A DNA stretch of 64,000 bases from HGM04593 sp045533955 (GCA_045533955.1 JAZSIU010000047.1:7014-71013), one strand, 5' to 3'. Numbered from the stretch's first letter, positions 25,587 through 34,926 are shown. Made by a program: numbers and translations. The notes: generated by a model from the letters alone, not told the origin.

Positions 25587-28349
25587 TTAATACCACCACT
25601 CGACGTTGCTGCTGCCACCGCTGCGCTTGTCAATTTTCAGAGCATCGGCAAGCATTTGCGACGTTGCGCGGAAACTAAAGTTAAACGAGGTAAAGGGCGC
25701 AAGCACAATGCCACAGGACATTTCGAAACAGTGAAGATCGCGCGCAATACTCATTGTAGTTGTTGTAAGTTTCTTATACTCAAAATTATATCCCGAGGTA
25801 AAGTTAATTTTCCAATTATCCGATATTCCCAAATTACCCGAGAAATTCATATTCTGCGTAAATTTATATGGATAACGCATCGACTTCACATTTATCTGCG
25901 CCGCTGTATTTTCGGCCATAATAATACCGTATGAGACTGTAAAATTCCACGGCAGCTTAAATGGCATATAACCATCCTCGTCAACCTCGGCTTTTTCGCT
26001 GCTGTCGCTGCGCGAGCGCACACTCACGCTCTTTTTGCTTTTCTCCTTGTCGACAGCCTCGCCTTCGGCCTCATCATCCTCCTCCGATACCACTTTATCG
26101 CCGTATCCAAAAAGTTTTTTTATCTTATTAAATGTCTGATTATTAAATGTATATGACAAATTTTGGCTCATTCCCTGAAAGCGTCCGAAGCGTCCATACG
26201 ACCACTCGGTCTTATTTCCTATGACAACCTGTCCGCGCTCGTTAAACTCATAGGCGTATGTTGCCCAAGAAGCATTCAGACTGAATGTATAGTTCTTCGA
26301 CAGCTTCAGACGCAAACGAGTGCTGAGATTACTCCACGGACGTACTTTTGCAGCCATATTATAGGATATATTCGCTCCAATCTCGTCGATGATACTTATT
26401 TTCTTGAGCGAGTCGCTCTTGGTACGCCACTTCATCTCAATATTATTACCAATATCAAACGTAACGCTACCGGTCTTTCCCTTTCCGGGTATTCCGTAGA
26501 GCGAGCCCTCGTAGGGCGAGTACTCAACCTGATGCACCTCGCCATTCTCGTCAGTATAGGTATAAGTGTCGTAGTAGCCATAGTGTCGCGAGCCAAAATC
26601 GGGCGCATAACTAAATGATATTGAAGGCTTAAAGACGTGGCGCACGGTGTGTATGCGACTATTCTTGAGGAATCCCGCCGGCTGATAGAATCCATAGAGT
26701 GTGGTATTCATAGAGAGCGAGAAATTGTAGTTATATACGCGGTTGAAACCATAGACCGTATCGCGCACAACCTCGCCCGCACGCTCGTCCCACGAGCGGT
26801 TCACCTTTTTAAAGTACCATCTTTCGTTGTAACTAAGGCTGGGGGTTACATTTATATAATCGAAAAGCTGGAATGTGGCGCTTATGGGGATACGATGACT
26901 GAATCCGTTGCGCCAATCTTTCACAAGATTCGACTTAAAAATTTTGTCCTCTTTTGTTGTGATGCTGTTGCTCATCTGTCCCGTGTAGGAGAGCGATATT
27001 TTCTCGTACCAACGTTCGTCTCCCGCACGCTTTTTGCGTTTAAAGGGATATTTCTTCGACAGCGAGACGCTGAGGTTGGGCAGCGTGAGCGATACTATTG
27101 AGTCTTGAATACTCTGCGAGATATTTGTCGTTGCCGAGATTGTAAGACCAATATTGGGAAAGGTCTTTGAGTAGCTTACGCTTGATGTGCGGACACTCTG
27201 CGAGTTGAGCAATGGATTGTAGAGGCTGTTCAGATTGGAGCGTTCGTAGCTTGCCGTGGCAAAATTCACGCTTGCCGAGAAATTGCTGTTGGGCACAGCC
27301 TTTGCATCCTGACGGTGGCTCCACTGTATGCGAAAATTCTTTCCAACCGAATAGTCGGGCAGATTGCGCTCGCCCTGCTTGGTTACAAGATAGCTAAAAT
27401 CGAAGCTGCCCGAGTAGCGGTAACGCTGTGCATAACGCGAAGCTGCTGCCACACCCCACGAGCCTTTTGTAAAAATCTCACCCGTGAGACGTAAATCCAT
27501 CCTGTCGCTTATGGCAAAATAGTATCCTCCGTCGCGCAGATAAAAGCCGCGCTCGGTCTCATCGCCATACGACGGCATAATAAATCCCGATGAATAGTCG
27601 CTTGTAAAGGGGAAGTATCCGAAAGGTATTGCAATGGGCAGCGGTACGTCCTCAACAACAAGATAGGTGGGACCAAAGACAATATCTTTTTTGGGACGTG
27701 TCTTTGCGCGTGTCATTGCCAGATAAAAGTGAGGATGGGGCGCGTCGCAGGTAGTGTATTTTCCTCCCTGAATATAAAAAACATTGTTGCTGTCCTTTTT
27801 GGCATCGCGCCCTGTCATAAAGCCGTCGCCCTGCTGTGTAAAGACGTTGTTTATCTTTCCGCGCTTGCTTTTGAAATTATAGCTTATGCGGTCGGTCTCA
27901 TAGGGAGTGCCGGCGTCGGAGAATACCGGAAGACCCTGCATCTGCCCGGTGCTGTCGGGACGGCCGAGTGCGTGTACTATACTGCTGTCAATATCCATCG
28001 AAATTACATCGGCCGTAAGCTCTATCTTCTCGTAATTTACCTGTCCGGCACCATAGAGAAAGGCACTTCCGCCGCGTGTCCACACGAGCGAGTCGTTGGC
28101 GGTGTATCGTACGGGGGCATCAAGGGCATCTTTTTGCTCCTTTTTCACAGTATCATTTGCCGTAGAATCGAGGGAAATTTCTATTGAAAGAGTATCTGCA
28201 AGAATGGTGGTGTCGGAGAGGAAAACATCCATTGCAATTGCGCTGCGCAGGGTAATATTGGCTGCGGGCAGAGGTATTGACAATACCACCGCCGCAAAAA
28301 GCAATGCAGAATATATAAATTTACTTATTCTATTCAACTCCATTGACAT
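25587..28349 (-). CDS. lptD: LPS transport outer membrane protein LptD (Bacteroidota type)
   Basis: A 920-residue outer membrane protein expected to insert lipopolysaccharide into the outer leaflet. It has a signal segment (IYSALLFAAVVLSIPLPAA). An OstA/jelly-roll periplasmic region spans about residues 75-230 (GGSAFLYGAGQVNYEKIELTAD, GKINNVFTQQGDGFMTG). A long beta-barrel with alternating aromatic strands starts around the motif PIAIPFGYFPFTSDYSSGFIMP and runs to the end (VEWWY). Bacteroidota LptD proteins have this length. A charged low-complexity insert lies near residues 765-790 (EEDDEAEGEA). A -7 element TATCTTCG lies at 28377-28370. Confidence 0.9.
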   Translation of the reverse strand: MSMELNRISKFIYSALLFAAVVLSIPLPAANITLRSAIAMDVFLSDTTILADTLSIEISLDSTANDTVKKEQKDALDAPVRYTANDSLVWTRGGSAFLYGAGQVNYEKIELTADVISMDIDSSIVHALGRPDSTGQMQGLPVFSDAGTPYETDRISYNFKSKRGKINNVFTQQGDGFMTGRDAKKDSNNVFYIQGGKYTTCDAPHPHFYLAMTRAKTRPKKDIVFGPTYLVVEDVPLPIAIPFGYFPFTSDYSSGFIMPSYGDETERGFYLRDGGYYFAISDRMDLRLTGEIFTKGSWGVAAASRYAQRYRYSGSFDFSYLVTKQGERNLPDYSVGKNFRIQWSHRQDAKAVPNSNFSASVNFATASYERSNLNSLYNPLLNSQSVRTSSVSYSKTFPNIGLTISATTNISQSIQDSIVSLTLPNLSVSLSKKYPFKRKKRAGDERWYEKISLSYTGQMSNSITTKEDKIFKSNLVKDWRNGFSHRIPISATFQLFDYINVTPSLSYNERWYFKKVNRSWDERAGEVVRDTVYGFNRVYNYNFSLSMNTTLYGFYQPAGFLKNSRIHTVRHVFKPSISFSYAPDFGSRHYGYYDTYTYTDENGEVHQVEYSPYEGSLYGIPGKGKTGSVTFDIGNNIEMKWRTKSDSLKKISIIDEIGANISYNMAAKVRPWSNLSTRLRLKLSKNYTFSLNASWATYAYEFNERGQVVIGNKTEWSYGRFGRFQGMSQNLSYTFNNQTFNKIKKLFGYGDKVVSEEDDEAEGEAVDKEKSKKSVSVRSRSDSSEKAEVDEDGYMPFKLPWNFTVSYGIIMAENTAAQINVKSMRYPYKFTQNMNFSGNLGISDNWKINFTSGYNFEYKKLTTTTMSIARDLHCFEMSCGIVLAPFTSFNFSFRATSQMLADALKIDKRSGGSSNVEWWY

Positions 28350-28369
28350 TTACTGTCCCATTCAAGCCG

Positions 28370-28377
28370 CGAAGATA
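28370..28377 (-). promoter_or_regulatory. lptD promoter -7 element
   Basis: TATCTTCG followed by CGG on the minus strand, about 20 bases before the ATG. Confidence 0.6.
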
Positions 28378-28562
28378 CTAAATAAAAAGGAGCAATCACC
28401 ATTTTTAAGATAAAAAAGCACATACAGAGGCAAAGATTAAGGCTTTTTTACTCTTTTGGCCCAATATTTCAGACCATTAAAGATACAAGCGGACAAAAAA
28501 AACAAGGTTCACTTTAGTTTTTTACCGCCTGAAGGGGACACAGCCCTTCAAGCGATGAGATA

Positions 28563-29102
28563 TTACCCAAAGAGATGTTGCCACTGCTCGACGCGCTCAA
28601 CAGAGGCCTCGGAGATTTTTGCCATACTCGCCTGCACCTGCTCAAAAGTGCGCGCCTCGTACAGATGCTTGGTCTTTGAGTAGAATTTATCGGCAAAGCA
28701 GATAACCTGCTCCTCGAGCGACTGCGGGCGCATATCGACAAGCGGCAGAGGCCATCCCTTGGCACGAATCTGCGCAACGGTGAGCCCCGTACCCGTATGA
28801 CGCTCACTCACAAGCGCGTGTCGCGGCAGCCCTTCGGCACGCAGAAGCTCGGCCCCCAGATGACCGTGGCAAATATAAGGCATCTTACCGTAGCAACGTA
28901 TGCCGGGAGCATCGGTCAGAAAAATTCCAATATCGTGTAACATCGCTGCCTCCTCGATAAACATTTCATTCATAGAAAGTTCGGGGTGTCGGCGCGACAT
29001 TTCCAGCGCTAGGTCGGCCACCCTGCGGGCGTGCGTCATATATATGTGCCTGAGCTCGGCATCCGAGGAATAATATTTATCTATTATCTGTTGATAATCC
29101 AT
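28563..29102 (-). CDS. HD-domain phosphohydrolase
   Basis: A 179-residue soluble protein with a single HD domain. Metal ligands are seen in order: His in HARRVADLAL (residue 24), the His-Asp pair in AAMLHDIGIF (56-57), further His residues in ICHGHLGAELL and ERHTGTGL, and Asp in CFADKFYSKTK. HD proteins hydrolyse phosphoesters of nucleotides or nucleic acids; the substrate of this small subfamily is not known to me. It lies upstream of lptD on the same strand with a 213-base gap, and has its own -7 element at 29159-29152. Confidence 0.85.
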   Translation of the reverse strand: MDYQQIIDKYYSSDAELRHIYMTHARRVADLALEMSRRHPELSMNEMFIEEAAMLHDIGIFLTDAPGIRCYGKMPYICHGHLGAELLRAEGLPRHALVSERHTGTGLTVAQIRAKGWPLPLVDMRPQSLEEQVICFADKFYSKTKHLYEARTFEQVQASMAKISEASVERVEQWQHLFG

Positions 29103-29151
29103 AGATTTTATTTTTTATCTTACGGTCTAATATTGTTTTTCGTGAGCAGCG

Positions 29152-29159
29152 CGAAGATA
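29152..29159 (-). promoter_or_regulatory. Promoter -7 element of the HD gene
   Basis: TATCTTCG on the minus strand, preceded by the recurring upstream block CTCGTTTATTCG. Confidence 0.55.
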
Positions 29160-29286
29160 CGAATAAACGAGCAAAATAATATCAATCAGGCCCCAAATAT
29201 TTTAAAGCAGGCGCAGTCAATATTCACTTTTATGGGAAATACATACAAATACGTGCGCAAGTTATTGCTTATATGCAACTTTTTTG

Positions 29287-29312
29287 TATCTTTGCGCTAA
29301 AGCGTGAAGATA
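29287..29312 (+). repeat. 26-bp palindrome upstream of the polyphosphate operon
   Basis: Left arm TATCTTTGCGC (with -7 element TATCTTTG), centre TAAA, right arm GCGTGAAGATA. Relative to the upxY and RiPP copies a C:G pair replaces an A:T pair at position 4, a matched change in both arms. Confidence 0.7.
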
Positions 29313-29365
29313 GGATTCGGTTCGGGATAAAAAAACAAACATTTTATTCTCAGCCCGCCTTTCAC

Positions 29366-29373
29366 TATCTTCG
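29366..29373 (+). promoter_or_regulatory. Proximal promoter of the polyphosphate operon
   Basis: TATCTTTG followed by C, 79 bases after the first -7 element and 80 bases before the first ATG. The stretch between the two carries GATTCGGTTCGGGATAAAAA, also seen upstream of glnS. Confidence 0.65.
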
Positions 29374-29452
29374 CAATTATGTGCAAATATCATAGCAATA
29401 TTGCAAAGCACCGTTAAAGAGCACAAGAGGCCTTTAACGCACAAAAGCGACA

Positions 29453-30220
29453 ATGAACGACAAAAGGCTCATAGATTTAACACAAAAATTGCCCCCAATA
29501 TCTCTTGATGAGATGTCGGGCATTAAACTAATGAACCGCACCGATACAAAATTCGTTGCCACACTCTCGCAACTGCGACAATTTCTCGCGGCTGTCGAGG
29601 GGCAATATTACATTCAGCAGATAAACGGCAAGCGCATCGCATCGTACCACACAGTCTATTTCGACACAGCCGATTTTCTTATGTACACAATGCACCATAA
29701 TGGGAAAGCACGACGCGAGAAGATAAGAGTGCGCACGTACGTCGATAGCAACAACACATTCCTCGAAGTAAAAAACAAGAACAACCACGGCCGTACAAAG
29801 AAAAAGCGCATCACGGTTGACGACGCCTCGTCGCTTGCCCGTCAGGCCGACAGCGTAGTACCCTTCTTGGCAAAACACGCTTGGTACACCCTTGACGAAA
29901 TATCACCCGTAACCGAGAATCATTTCAACCGCATAACATTAGTCAATTACGGAAAGACCGAACGCCTGACAATAGACTTTGGGCTGAAATTCCACAATCT
30001 TGCCACCGACGAGCGTAAGCAGCTCGACCGCGTGGTCATTATCGAGCTCAAGCGCGACGGCAACGTCTTTTCGCCCGCCCTTGCCATAATACGCAACCTG
30101 CGCATCCGCCGCTCGGGCTTCAGCAAATACTGCATAGGCAGCATACTCACAAACAAAAATCTTAAAATAAACAATTTTAAAGAGAGAGTAAGATTCATTC
30201 AACGACTCGAAAATAAATAA
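29453..30220 (+). CDS. VTC-domain polyphosphate polymerase
   Basis: A 255-residue protein with the VTC fold (triphosphate tunnel metalloenzyme), which in yeast Vtc4 polymerises phosphate from ATP. Typical basic strands are LMNRTDTKFVATLSQL near residue 27, SYHTVYFDTADFLMY, RREKIRVRTYVDSNNTFLEVKNK and the late Glu strand VVIIELKRDGN. It is the first gene of a tight five-gene operon whose second gene (DUF4956) is its usual partner in bacteria. The active-site surface looks intact, so polyphosphate or a related anionic polymer is the likely product, at the inner side of the membrane. Confidence 0.9.
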   Translation: MNDKRLIDLTQKLPPISLDEMSGIKLMNRTDTKFVATLSQLRQFLAAVEGQYYIQQINGKRIASYHTVYFDTADFLMYTMHHNGKARREKIRVRTYVDSNNTFLEVKNKNNHGRTKKKRITVDDASSLARQADSVVPFLAKHAWYTLDEISPVTENHFNRITLVNYGKTERLTIDFGLKFHNLATDERKQLDRVVIIELKRDGNVFSPALAIIRNLRIRRSGFSKYCIGSILTNKNLKINNFKERVRFIQRLENK

Positions 30221-30229
30221 CACAAACCT

Positions 30230-30991
30230 ATGGAAATACTAACCACCTTATCATCAATGGGAACGGTGCTTTTAAACGCCTTCTTCGACCTTAACGAAGT
30301 TCTCAGCGGCGACGCCACGGCTTCCGAGCCTGTAAAAGGCGCCCTTGTAAACATTCCCGGAATTGTGAATCTGCTTTTAGGATTCTTCATCAACCTACTG
30401 TTTGTGGGAATTGTAGTACGCTTCTTCTACTACCCCAAATGCAAACGCAGTGAATTTTTCTTTACATTCATACTAATTGCAATAAGCATCTTCCTACTTA
30501 TTTACCTATTGGGAGGCGTCAAGCTAAAGACCGGCTTTGCTCTTGGACTGTTTGCCATCTTCAGCATCATACGTTACCGCACCGAGCAGGTAGCTATACG
30601 CGAGATGACCTACTTATTCATAATAATAGCAATGAGCGCCATAAACGGCCTTGTGATGGAGGAACTCAGCTACTCCGAGATGATTGTGGCAAACCTCTTG
30701 TTCATCGCCTCAATATGGGCGTGCGAGAGCCACCTATTCATCAAGCACCTCTCTTACAAAGTAATAAAATACGACAACATCAACCTTATCACCCCCGAGA
30801 AAGAGCCCGAGCTCATCGAAGACCTCAAGAAGCGCACCGGCCTTAACATTGTCAAGGTAGAGGTTGGCGGCATCGACTTTTTGAAAGACGCCGCAATAAT
30901 AAAAATGTACTACCGTCCCACTGACGATTCAATAAACACAGTTGACACAATAATTAAAGCTCCAAGCGATGAATTCAAGATTAAAAACTAA
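30230..30991 (+). CDS. DUF4956 membrane protein
   Basis: A 253-residue integral membrane protein with about four or five helices (LLLGFFINLLFVGIVVRFFYY, FFFTFILIAISIFLLIYLLGG, FALGLFAIFSIIRY, YLFIIIAMSAINGLV) and a C-terminal cytosolic ferredoxin-like region (about 180-253, ending in an alternation of KVEVGG and KMYYRP). DUF4956 proteins are nearly always coupled to VTC-domain proteins and may anchor the polymerase or move its product. It starts 9 bases after the VTC gene; its last 23 bases overlap the next gene. Confidence 0.88.
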   Translation: MEILTTLSSMGTVLLNAFFDLNEVLSGDATASEPVKGALVNIPGIVNLLLGFFINLLFVGIVVRFFYYPKCKRSEFFFTFILIAISIFLLIYLLGGVKLKTGFALGLFAIFSIIRYRTEQVAIREMTYLFIIIAMSAINGLVMEELSYSEMIVANLLFIASIWACESHLFIKHLSYKVIKYDNINLITPEKEPELIEDLKKRTGLNIVKVEVGGIDFLKDAAIIKMYYRPTDDSINTVDTIIKAPSDEFKIKN

Positions 30992-31823
30992 GAAAATCGC
31001 GGCCTGCGCAGCCGCACTGTTACTATCGTTGATGCCCGCGAGCAATCTATTTGCTCAGAGCGACGATTTTGGAATTTGGACAAGCCTCGAAGCAAAAAAG
31101 AAGCTGACCGAAAAGTTAGACGTTACTTTCGAGGGTGAGTTACGAACAATAGAAGGTGTCAGTCAGACCGACCGCCGCTCGTTGGGTGTCGGGATGAGCT
31201 ACGAGTTTGCAAAGTGGCTCAAGGCCGACATTGGCTACATCTTCATCCAATCGTACAACCCCGAGGAGAAGAGCCTCAAAGAGTACGTAGGCGACGACGA
31301 ATTGGGCAATCCCGTGCACAATTACAATATCGACCACTCATATTGGGAAAATCGCGACCGCCTCTACCTCTCACTGACAGCCAGCTGCAAGATAGGCCGC
31401 GTAAAAATATCACTGCGCGAGCGTCTGCAATATCAGCACACACACAGCGCCCTTGTCTATGAAGACAAATACCGCTACACATTTGATATGCTCGACCCCT
31501 CGAACCCCTACCCCCTACTACCCGATGATGCTCCCAATAGCGACGCCGAGCTCAAGGACGACAAACACAACACAGTACTGCGCTCGCGCCTCACAGCAAA
31601 ATGGGACATAAAAAAATGTAAGATTGAGCCCTTTGCCTCAGTCGAGCTGTTCACACGCACCGACGAGTGGCGCACACACGACAAAATACGCTACCGCATC
31701 GGCGCAAGCTACAAGATAGACAAAGACAACGAATTATCGCTGTTCTATCTGTTCCAAGACAACCATTCGAGCAAGAGCCCGGCCCTGCACGCAATAGGCG
31801 CAGGCTACTCGTTCGACCTATAA
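30969..31823 (+). CDS. DUF2490 outer membrane beta-barrel protein
   Basis: A 284-residue exported protein. The signal peptide ends at FAQS. The mature part is a series of amphipathic strands (FGIWTSLEAKKKL, LGVGMSYEFAKWLKADIGYIF, ISLRERLQYQHTH, HAIGAGYSFDL), ending in a C-terminal aromatic/Leu residue typical of an outer membrane barrel. DUF2490 is a Bacteroidota family of unknown role. The start overlaps the DUF4956 gene by 23 bases, indicating translational coupling. In this setting it may act as the outer membrane component for the operon. Confidence 0.85.
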   Translation: MNSRLKTKKIAACAAALLLSLMPASNLFAQSDDFGIWTSLEAKKKLTEKLDVTFEGELRTIEGVSQTDRRSLGVGMSYEFAKWLKADIGYIFIQSYNPEEKSLKEYVGDDELGNPVHNYNIDHSYWENRDRLYLSLTASCKIGRVKISLRERLQYQHTHSALVYEDKYRYTFDMLDPSNPYPLLPDDAPNSDAELKDDKHNTVLRSRLTAKWDIKKCKIEPFASVELFTRTDEWRTHDKIRYRIGASYKIDKDNELSLFYLFQDNHSSKSPALHAIGAGYSFDL

Positions 31824-31839
31824 AAACAGTGCAAAAAAA

Positions 31840-32307
31840 ATGAAAAGATTCCTTATAATAGCAGTATCAATATTTCTTGTTCTGCCGGCAATATCACAAG
31901 ATGTTCGCACCAATCTCATCATAAAAACAAATACAGATGAGCAGACAGTGCAATTCGACGACCTTCGCCGAATAACATTCAACGGCACAAAAGTGCAGAT
32001 AGAGAAATACGACGGCTCTACAATTAGCAATGATATGGCCAATATCATCTATTTGTCGGCCACATCAAAAACCACCGACATTGTTGCCCCACAAACAAGC
32101 GGCAATCTTGTAAAGCACATATCGAGCGACGCAATTCTTGTCAATTGTGCTTCGGGCGCGACAGTGGAGATATACAATATGAGCGGCAGCCGCATAGCCA
32201 CAAGAAAGCTCGACGCCGATAATGGCACAATAAGCATCGCAACGTTGCCCAAAGGCATATATATACTGCGTGCAGATGGTAGAACAGCTAAATTTCTGAA
32301 ACGATGA
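31840..32307 (+). CDS. Small secreted protein with T9SS type A tail
   Basis: A 155-residue exported protein: signal peptide (FLIIAVSIFLVLPAISQ), a short domain beginning with NLIIKTNTDEQTVQFDDLRRITF, and a C-terminal T9SS type A tail (VEIYNMSGSRIATRKLD, TLPKGIYILRADGRTAKF). The N-terminal motif (a text string, a number, then DDLRRITF) resembles proteins in Bacteroidales that read an attribute and a residue range for cell-surface display. No known enzyme domain. It is the fourth gene of the polyphosphate operon and overlaps the next gene by 4 bases (ATGA). Confidence 0.8.
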   Translation: MKRFLIIAVSIFLVLPAISQDVRTNLIIKTNTDEQTVQFDDLRRITFNGTKVQIEKYDGSTISNDMANIIYLSATSKTTDIVAPQTSGNLVKHISSDAILVNCASGATVEIYNMSGSRIATRKLDADNGTISIATLPKGIYILRADGRTAKFLKR

Positions 32308-33989
32308 AAAGAGCACTATTTATTACAGTAATAGCTGCATTGACAGCAGTTTCGGGCAAGGCACAGTCGTTACACGTCTGCAACAAGAACGGTACCACGA
32401 TAGAGATTCCCATAAAAGAGAACAACGAGATAAGGTTCGATGCCAAGCAAAAACTCATCAAATTCACCGACCTTATAAACAACTATTGGTACAGCCACTA
32501 TTTTGCAACGGCCGACATTGACAGCATAGTCCCCCGCAAGCCTCAAAGCGGCACACCACTTGAAACAGAGATTACCCCCGAGGTAACCATCGGCAGCGAC
32601 ATACCACCCTTCGACGAAGTTACAGAGACAATAATCACCGACGAGTCAATTGACGAGGCAGGCGATTTTATCGAAAATTACACGCCCGAGAAGCGTGTAA
32701 CAATAACATTCAGCGAGACAGGCGTCAGCATTACACCCGGCATCGTCAGCGGAATAAAATTTGTAAAAAAAGACGATACACACCTCACAATCGACGCCAC
32801 AGTAGGCAAGGTGCAATATATTGTAAAGGGTAAATGCAGCGACGGCTCACTGAAGATATACAGCACAAAGAAATTTCAGATGATGCTGGGCGGGCTCGAC
32901 CTAACCAACTGCAACGGCCCCGCGATAAACATTCAGACGGGAAAAACCATCTACTTTACATTGGGCGCGGGCACCACAAACAGCCTGTGCGACGGAGTGG
33001 AATATGACGCGGCCCCCACCACCGGAGGAAAAGCAGAAGACCAGAAAGGCACCCTTTTTGCCGAGGGACAGATAATCTTCAACGGCACCGGCACGCTGAA
33101 CATCACCAGCCTCGGCGGCCACGGAATTTGCAGCGACGACTACATACGCATACGCAGCGGCAAGATAAATATCCTATCGGCAGTTAAGGACGGCTTCCAC
33201 ACAAACGACATTTTCCGCGTGGGACGCACCGTAGCACAGCGTCCCGAGATTAGCGTATCGTGCGCCGGCGACGCCATCGACTGCGGCAAAGGCAACGTAC
33301 TCATCGAGGCCGGAATATTGACACTCAGCAGCGCTGGCGAGGCCATAAAAGTATCGAACGAAGATGCCGACTCAACAGTAAGCGCATCGGCCACCATCCG
33401 TGGCGGACTGATAAAAATCTACACCAGCGAAGCCAAAAGCTCGGCCATCAAATGCGAAGGCAACTACACACAAAGCGGTGGCGTTGTAAGAGCACAGACC
33501 GAGGGCGACGGCTCAAAGATAATCAACTGCGACGGCAGTATGAGCCTCTCGGGCGGCCATCTCACAGGCATTGCCACGGGTAACATACACGCAACCGACA
33601 CAACCTCGGCGGCCGGAATAAAATGCGCTGGAACTCTCGACGTAAAAGGCGGCACGATGGCAATAAAATGCACCGGCGAGGGAGCAAAAGCCATCAACTG
33701 CGACAGCAACGTAACAATAGGGGGCGGAAGCATCACCCTTATTGCCGAAGGAGAGAACTACTACGACGAGGCAGACAACAAGAAAGCCCGTGCCCTTACC
33801 TGCACCGACCTAACGGTAAATGGCGGCACCCTTATTGCATCATCCGACAAGGACATTGCAATATCGGCCGACAATCTCACCCTAAACGGCGGTACGGTAA
33901 AAGCCCTATCACCCAACAATGTATCGTCATTAAATTCCGACATATACATAAACGGCGGCTGGTTGATGCTAAAGAGCTTTACCCCCTAA
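32304..33989 (+). CDS. Carbohydrate-binding beta-helix protein (DUF4353/Cthe_2159 type)
   Basis: A 561-residue exported protein. Signal peptide at 1-20 (AALTAVSGKAQ). After an acidic linker (about 75-125) comes a right-handed parallel beta-helix built of repeats of the type GGKIN/GG.L.I/I.C.GD.., as in the Cthe_2159 family, which binds polygalacturonate-like sugars with calcium. Examples are TSLGGHGICSDDYIRIRSG and the repeats GNYTQSGG, GSMSLSGGHL, CTGEGAKAINCDSNVT. Members frequently sit beside VTC, DUF4956 or CotH kinase genes. There is no T9SS tail. Last gene of the operon, with ATGA overlap to its upstream neighbour. Confidence 0.85.
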   Translation: MKRALFITVIAALTAVSGKAQSLHVCNKNGTTIEIPIKENNEIRFDAKQKLIKFTDLINNYWYSHYFATADIDSIVPRKPQSGTPLETEITPEVTIGSDIPPFDEVTETIITDESIDEAGDFIENYTPEKRVTITFSETGVSITPGIVSGIKFVKKDDTHLTIDATVGKVQYIVKGKCSDGSLKIYSTKKFQMMLGGLDLTNCNGPAINIQTGKTIYFTLGAGTTNSLCDGVEYDAAPTTGGKAEDQKGTLFAEGQIIFNGTGTLNITSLGGHGICSDDYIRIRSGKINILSAVKDGFHTNDIFRVGRTVAQRPEISVSCAGDAIDCGKGNVLIEAGILTLSSAGEAIKVSNEDADSTVSASATIRGGLIKIYTSEAKSSAIKCEGNYTQSGGVVRAQTEGDGSKIINCDGSMSLSGGHLTGIATGNIHATDTTSAAGIKCAGTLDVKGGTMAIKCTGEGAKAINCDSNVTIGGGSITLIAEGENYYDEADNKKARALTCTDLTVNGGTLIASSDKDIAISADNLTLNGGTVKALSPNNVSSLNSDIYINGGWLMLKSFTP

Positions 33990-34034
33990 CTACCCCGACA
34001 CCCCCGCAAGATAAAAGTCGAGAATGGTTAAATA

Positions 34035-34076
34035 AAAAAAGTAGAGCACTTTATTTGAAGTGCTCTACTTTTTTAT
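34035..34076 (+). terminator. Bidirectional terminator, polyphosphate operon and pyrH
   Basis: AAAAAAGTAGAGCACTT pairs with AAGTGCTCTACTTTTTT; symmetric, so it can stop both convergent transcripts. Confidence 0.9.
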
Positions 34077-34092
34077 ACTACACGACAAAAAA

Positions 34093-34803
34093 TCAAGGGT
34101 GCACAAACGTACCAATCTCCTCGCCGTCCATCACCTTTTTAAGATTGCCCACAACATCCATATTAAAAACATAAATAGGCAGATTATTCTCGCGACACAT
34201 TGCTGTTGCGGTAATATCCATCACCTTGAGGCCGCGACTGATGACCTCGTCATAAGAAATATCGTTGAATTTTGTTGCCGTAGGGTCTTTCTCGGGGTCG
34301 GCAGTGTAGATACCATCGACACGTGTACCCTTGAGCATTACGTCAGCCTCAATCTCTATGCCACGCAACGACGAGCCCGTATCGGTAGTAAAATAGGGGC
34401 TGCCCGTACCCGCAGCCATAATAACCACGCGCCCCTCTTTCATAGCGTCGATAGCCTTCCATTTTGTATAAAACTCGCCAACAGGCTCCATACGAATAGC
34501 CGTAAGAACCTTTGTTGGCACGCCCGCAGCCTCAAGCGCCGAGCTCAACGCCAAGCTGTTTATTACGGTAGCCATCATTCCCATCTGGTCGCCCTTAACA
34601 CGGTCGAAGCCCTTGCCTGCACCCGTAAGGCCACGGAAAATATTACCACCACCAATAACAATACCAATCTGCACGCCCATTGCCGCCACCTCTTTAATCT
34701 GTGCAGCATACTCGCCCAGACGCTTAACGTCAATACCATAGCCCTGTTCGCCCATAAGGCTCTCTCCACTGAGTTTGAGGAGAATACGATTAAATTTTGC
34801 CAT
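34093..34803 (-). CDS. pyrH: UMP kinase
   Basis: Phosphorylates UMP to UDP. The 236-residue protein of the amino acid kinase family starts MAKFNRILLKLSGESLMGE, then GIVIGGGNIFRGLTGAG, TDTGSSLRGIEIEADVMLKGTRVDGIYTADP and NMDVVGNLKKVMDGEEIGTFV. An in-frame upstream start at 34863 would add 20 residues but lies upstream of the promoter -7 element (34848-34841). Normal length. Confidence 0.97.
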   Translation of the reverse strand: MAKFNRILLKLSGESLMGEQGYGIDVKRLGEYAAQIKEVAAMGVQIGIVIGGGNIFRGLTGAGKGFDRVKGDQMGMMATVINSLALSSALEAAGVPTKVLTAIRMEPVGEFYTKWKAIDAMKEGRVVIMAAGTGSPYFTTDTGSSLRGIEIEADVMLKGTRVDGIYTADPEKDPTATKFNDISYDEVISRGLKVMDITATAMCRENNLPIYVFNMDVVGNLKKVMDGEEIGTFVHP

Positions 34804-34840
34804 ATTTTCGAATTTTAAAATTGTTACATCAATACTTCTG

Positions 34841-34848
34841 CGAAGATA
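34841..34848 (-). promoter_or_regulatory. pyrH promoter -7 element
   Basis: TATCTTCG followed by C on the minus strand, 38 bases before the ATG. Confidence 0.6.
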
Positions 34849-34918
34849 AATTATTTTTTGCAAAGGAGCAACAAAGGTTAAATAATACTATCTTTTGCAA
34901 CATCTAAAAAAAAATGGC

Positions 34919-34926
34919 TACCTTTG
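34919..34926 (+). promoter_or_regulatory. Promoter -7 element of the small membrane protein
   Basis: TACCTTTG followed by C, 23 bases before the ATG. Confidence 0.5.

Noticed and set aside
28530..28556. Hairpin GCCTGAAGGG / CCCTTCAAGC between lptD and the HD gene
   Set aside because: The T run lies on the wrong side of the stem for a terminator of either neighbouring transcript, so no function is assigned.
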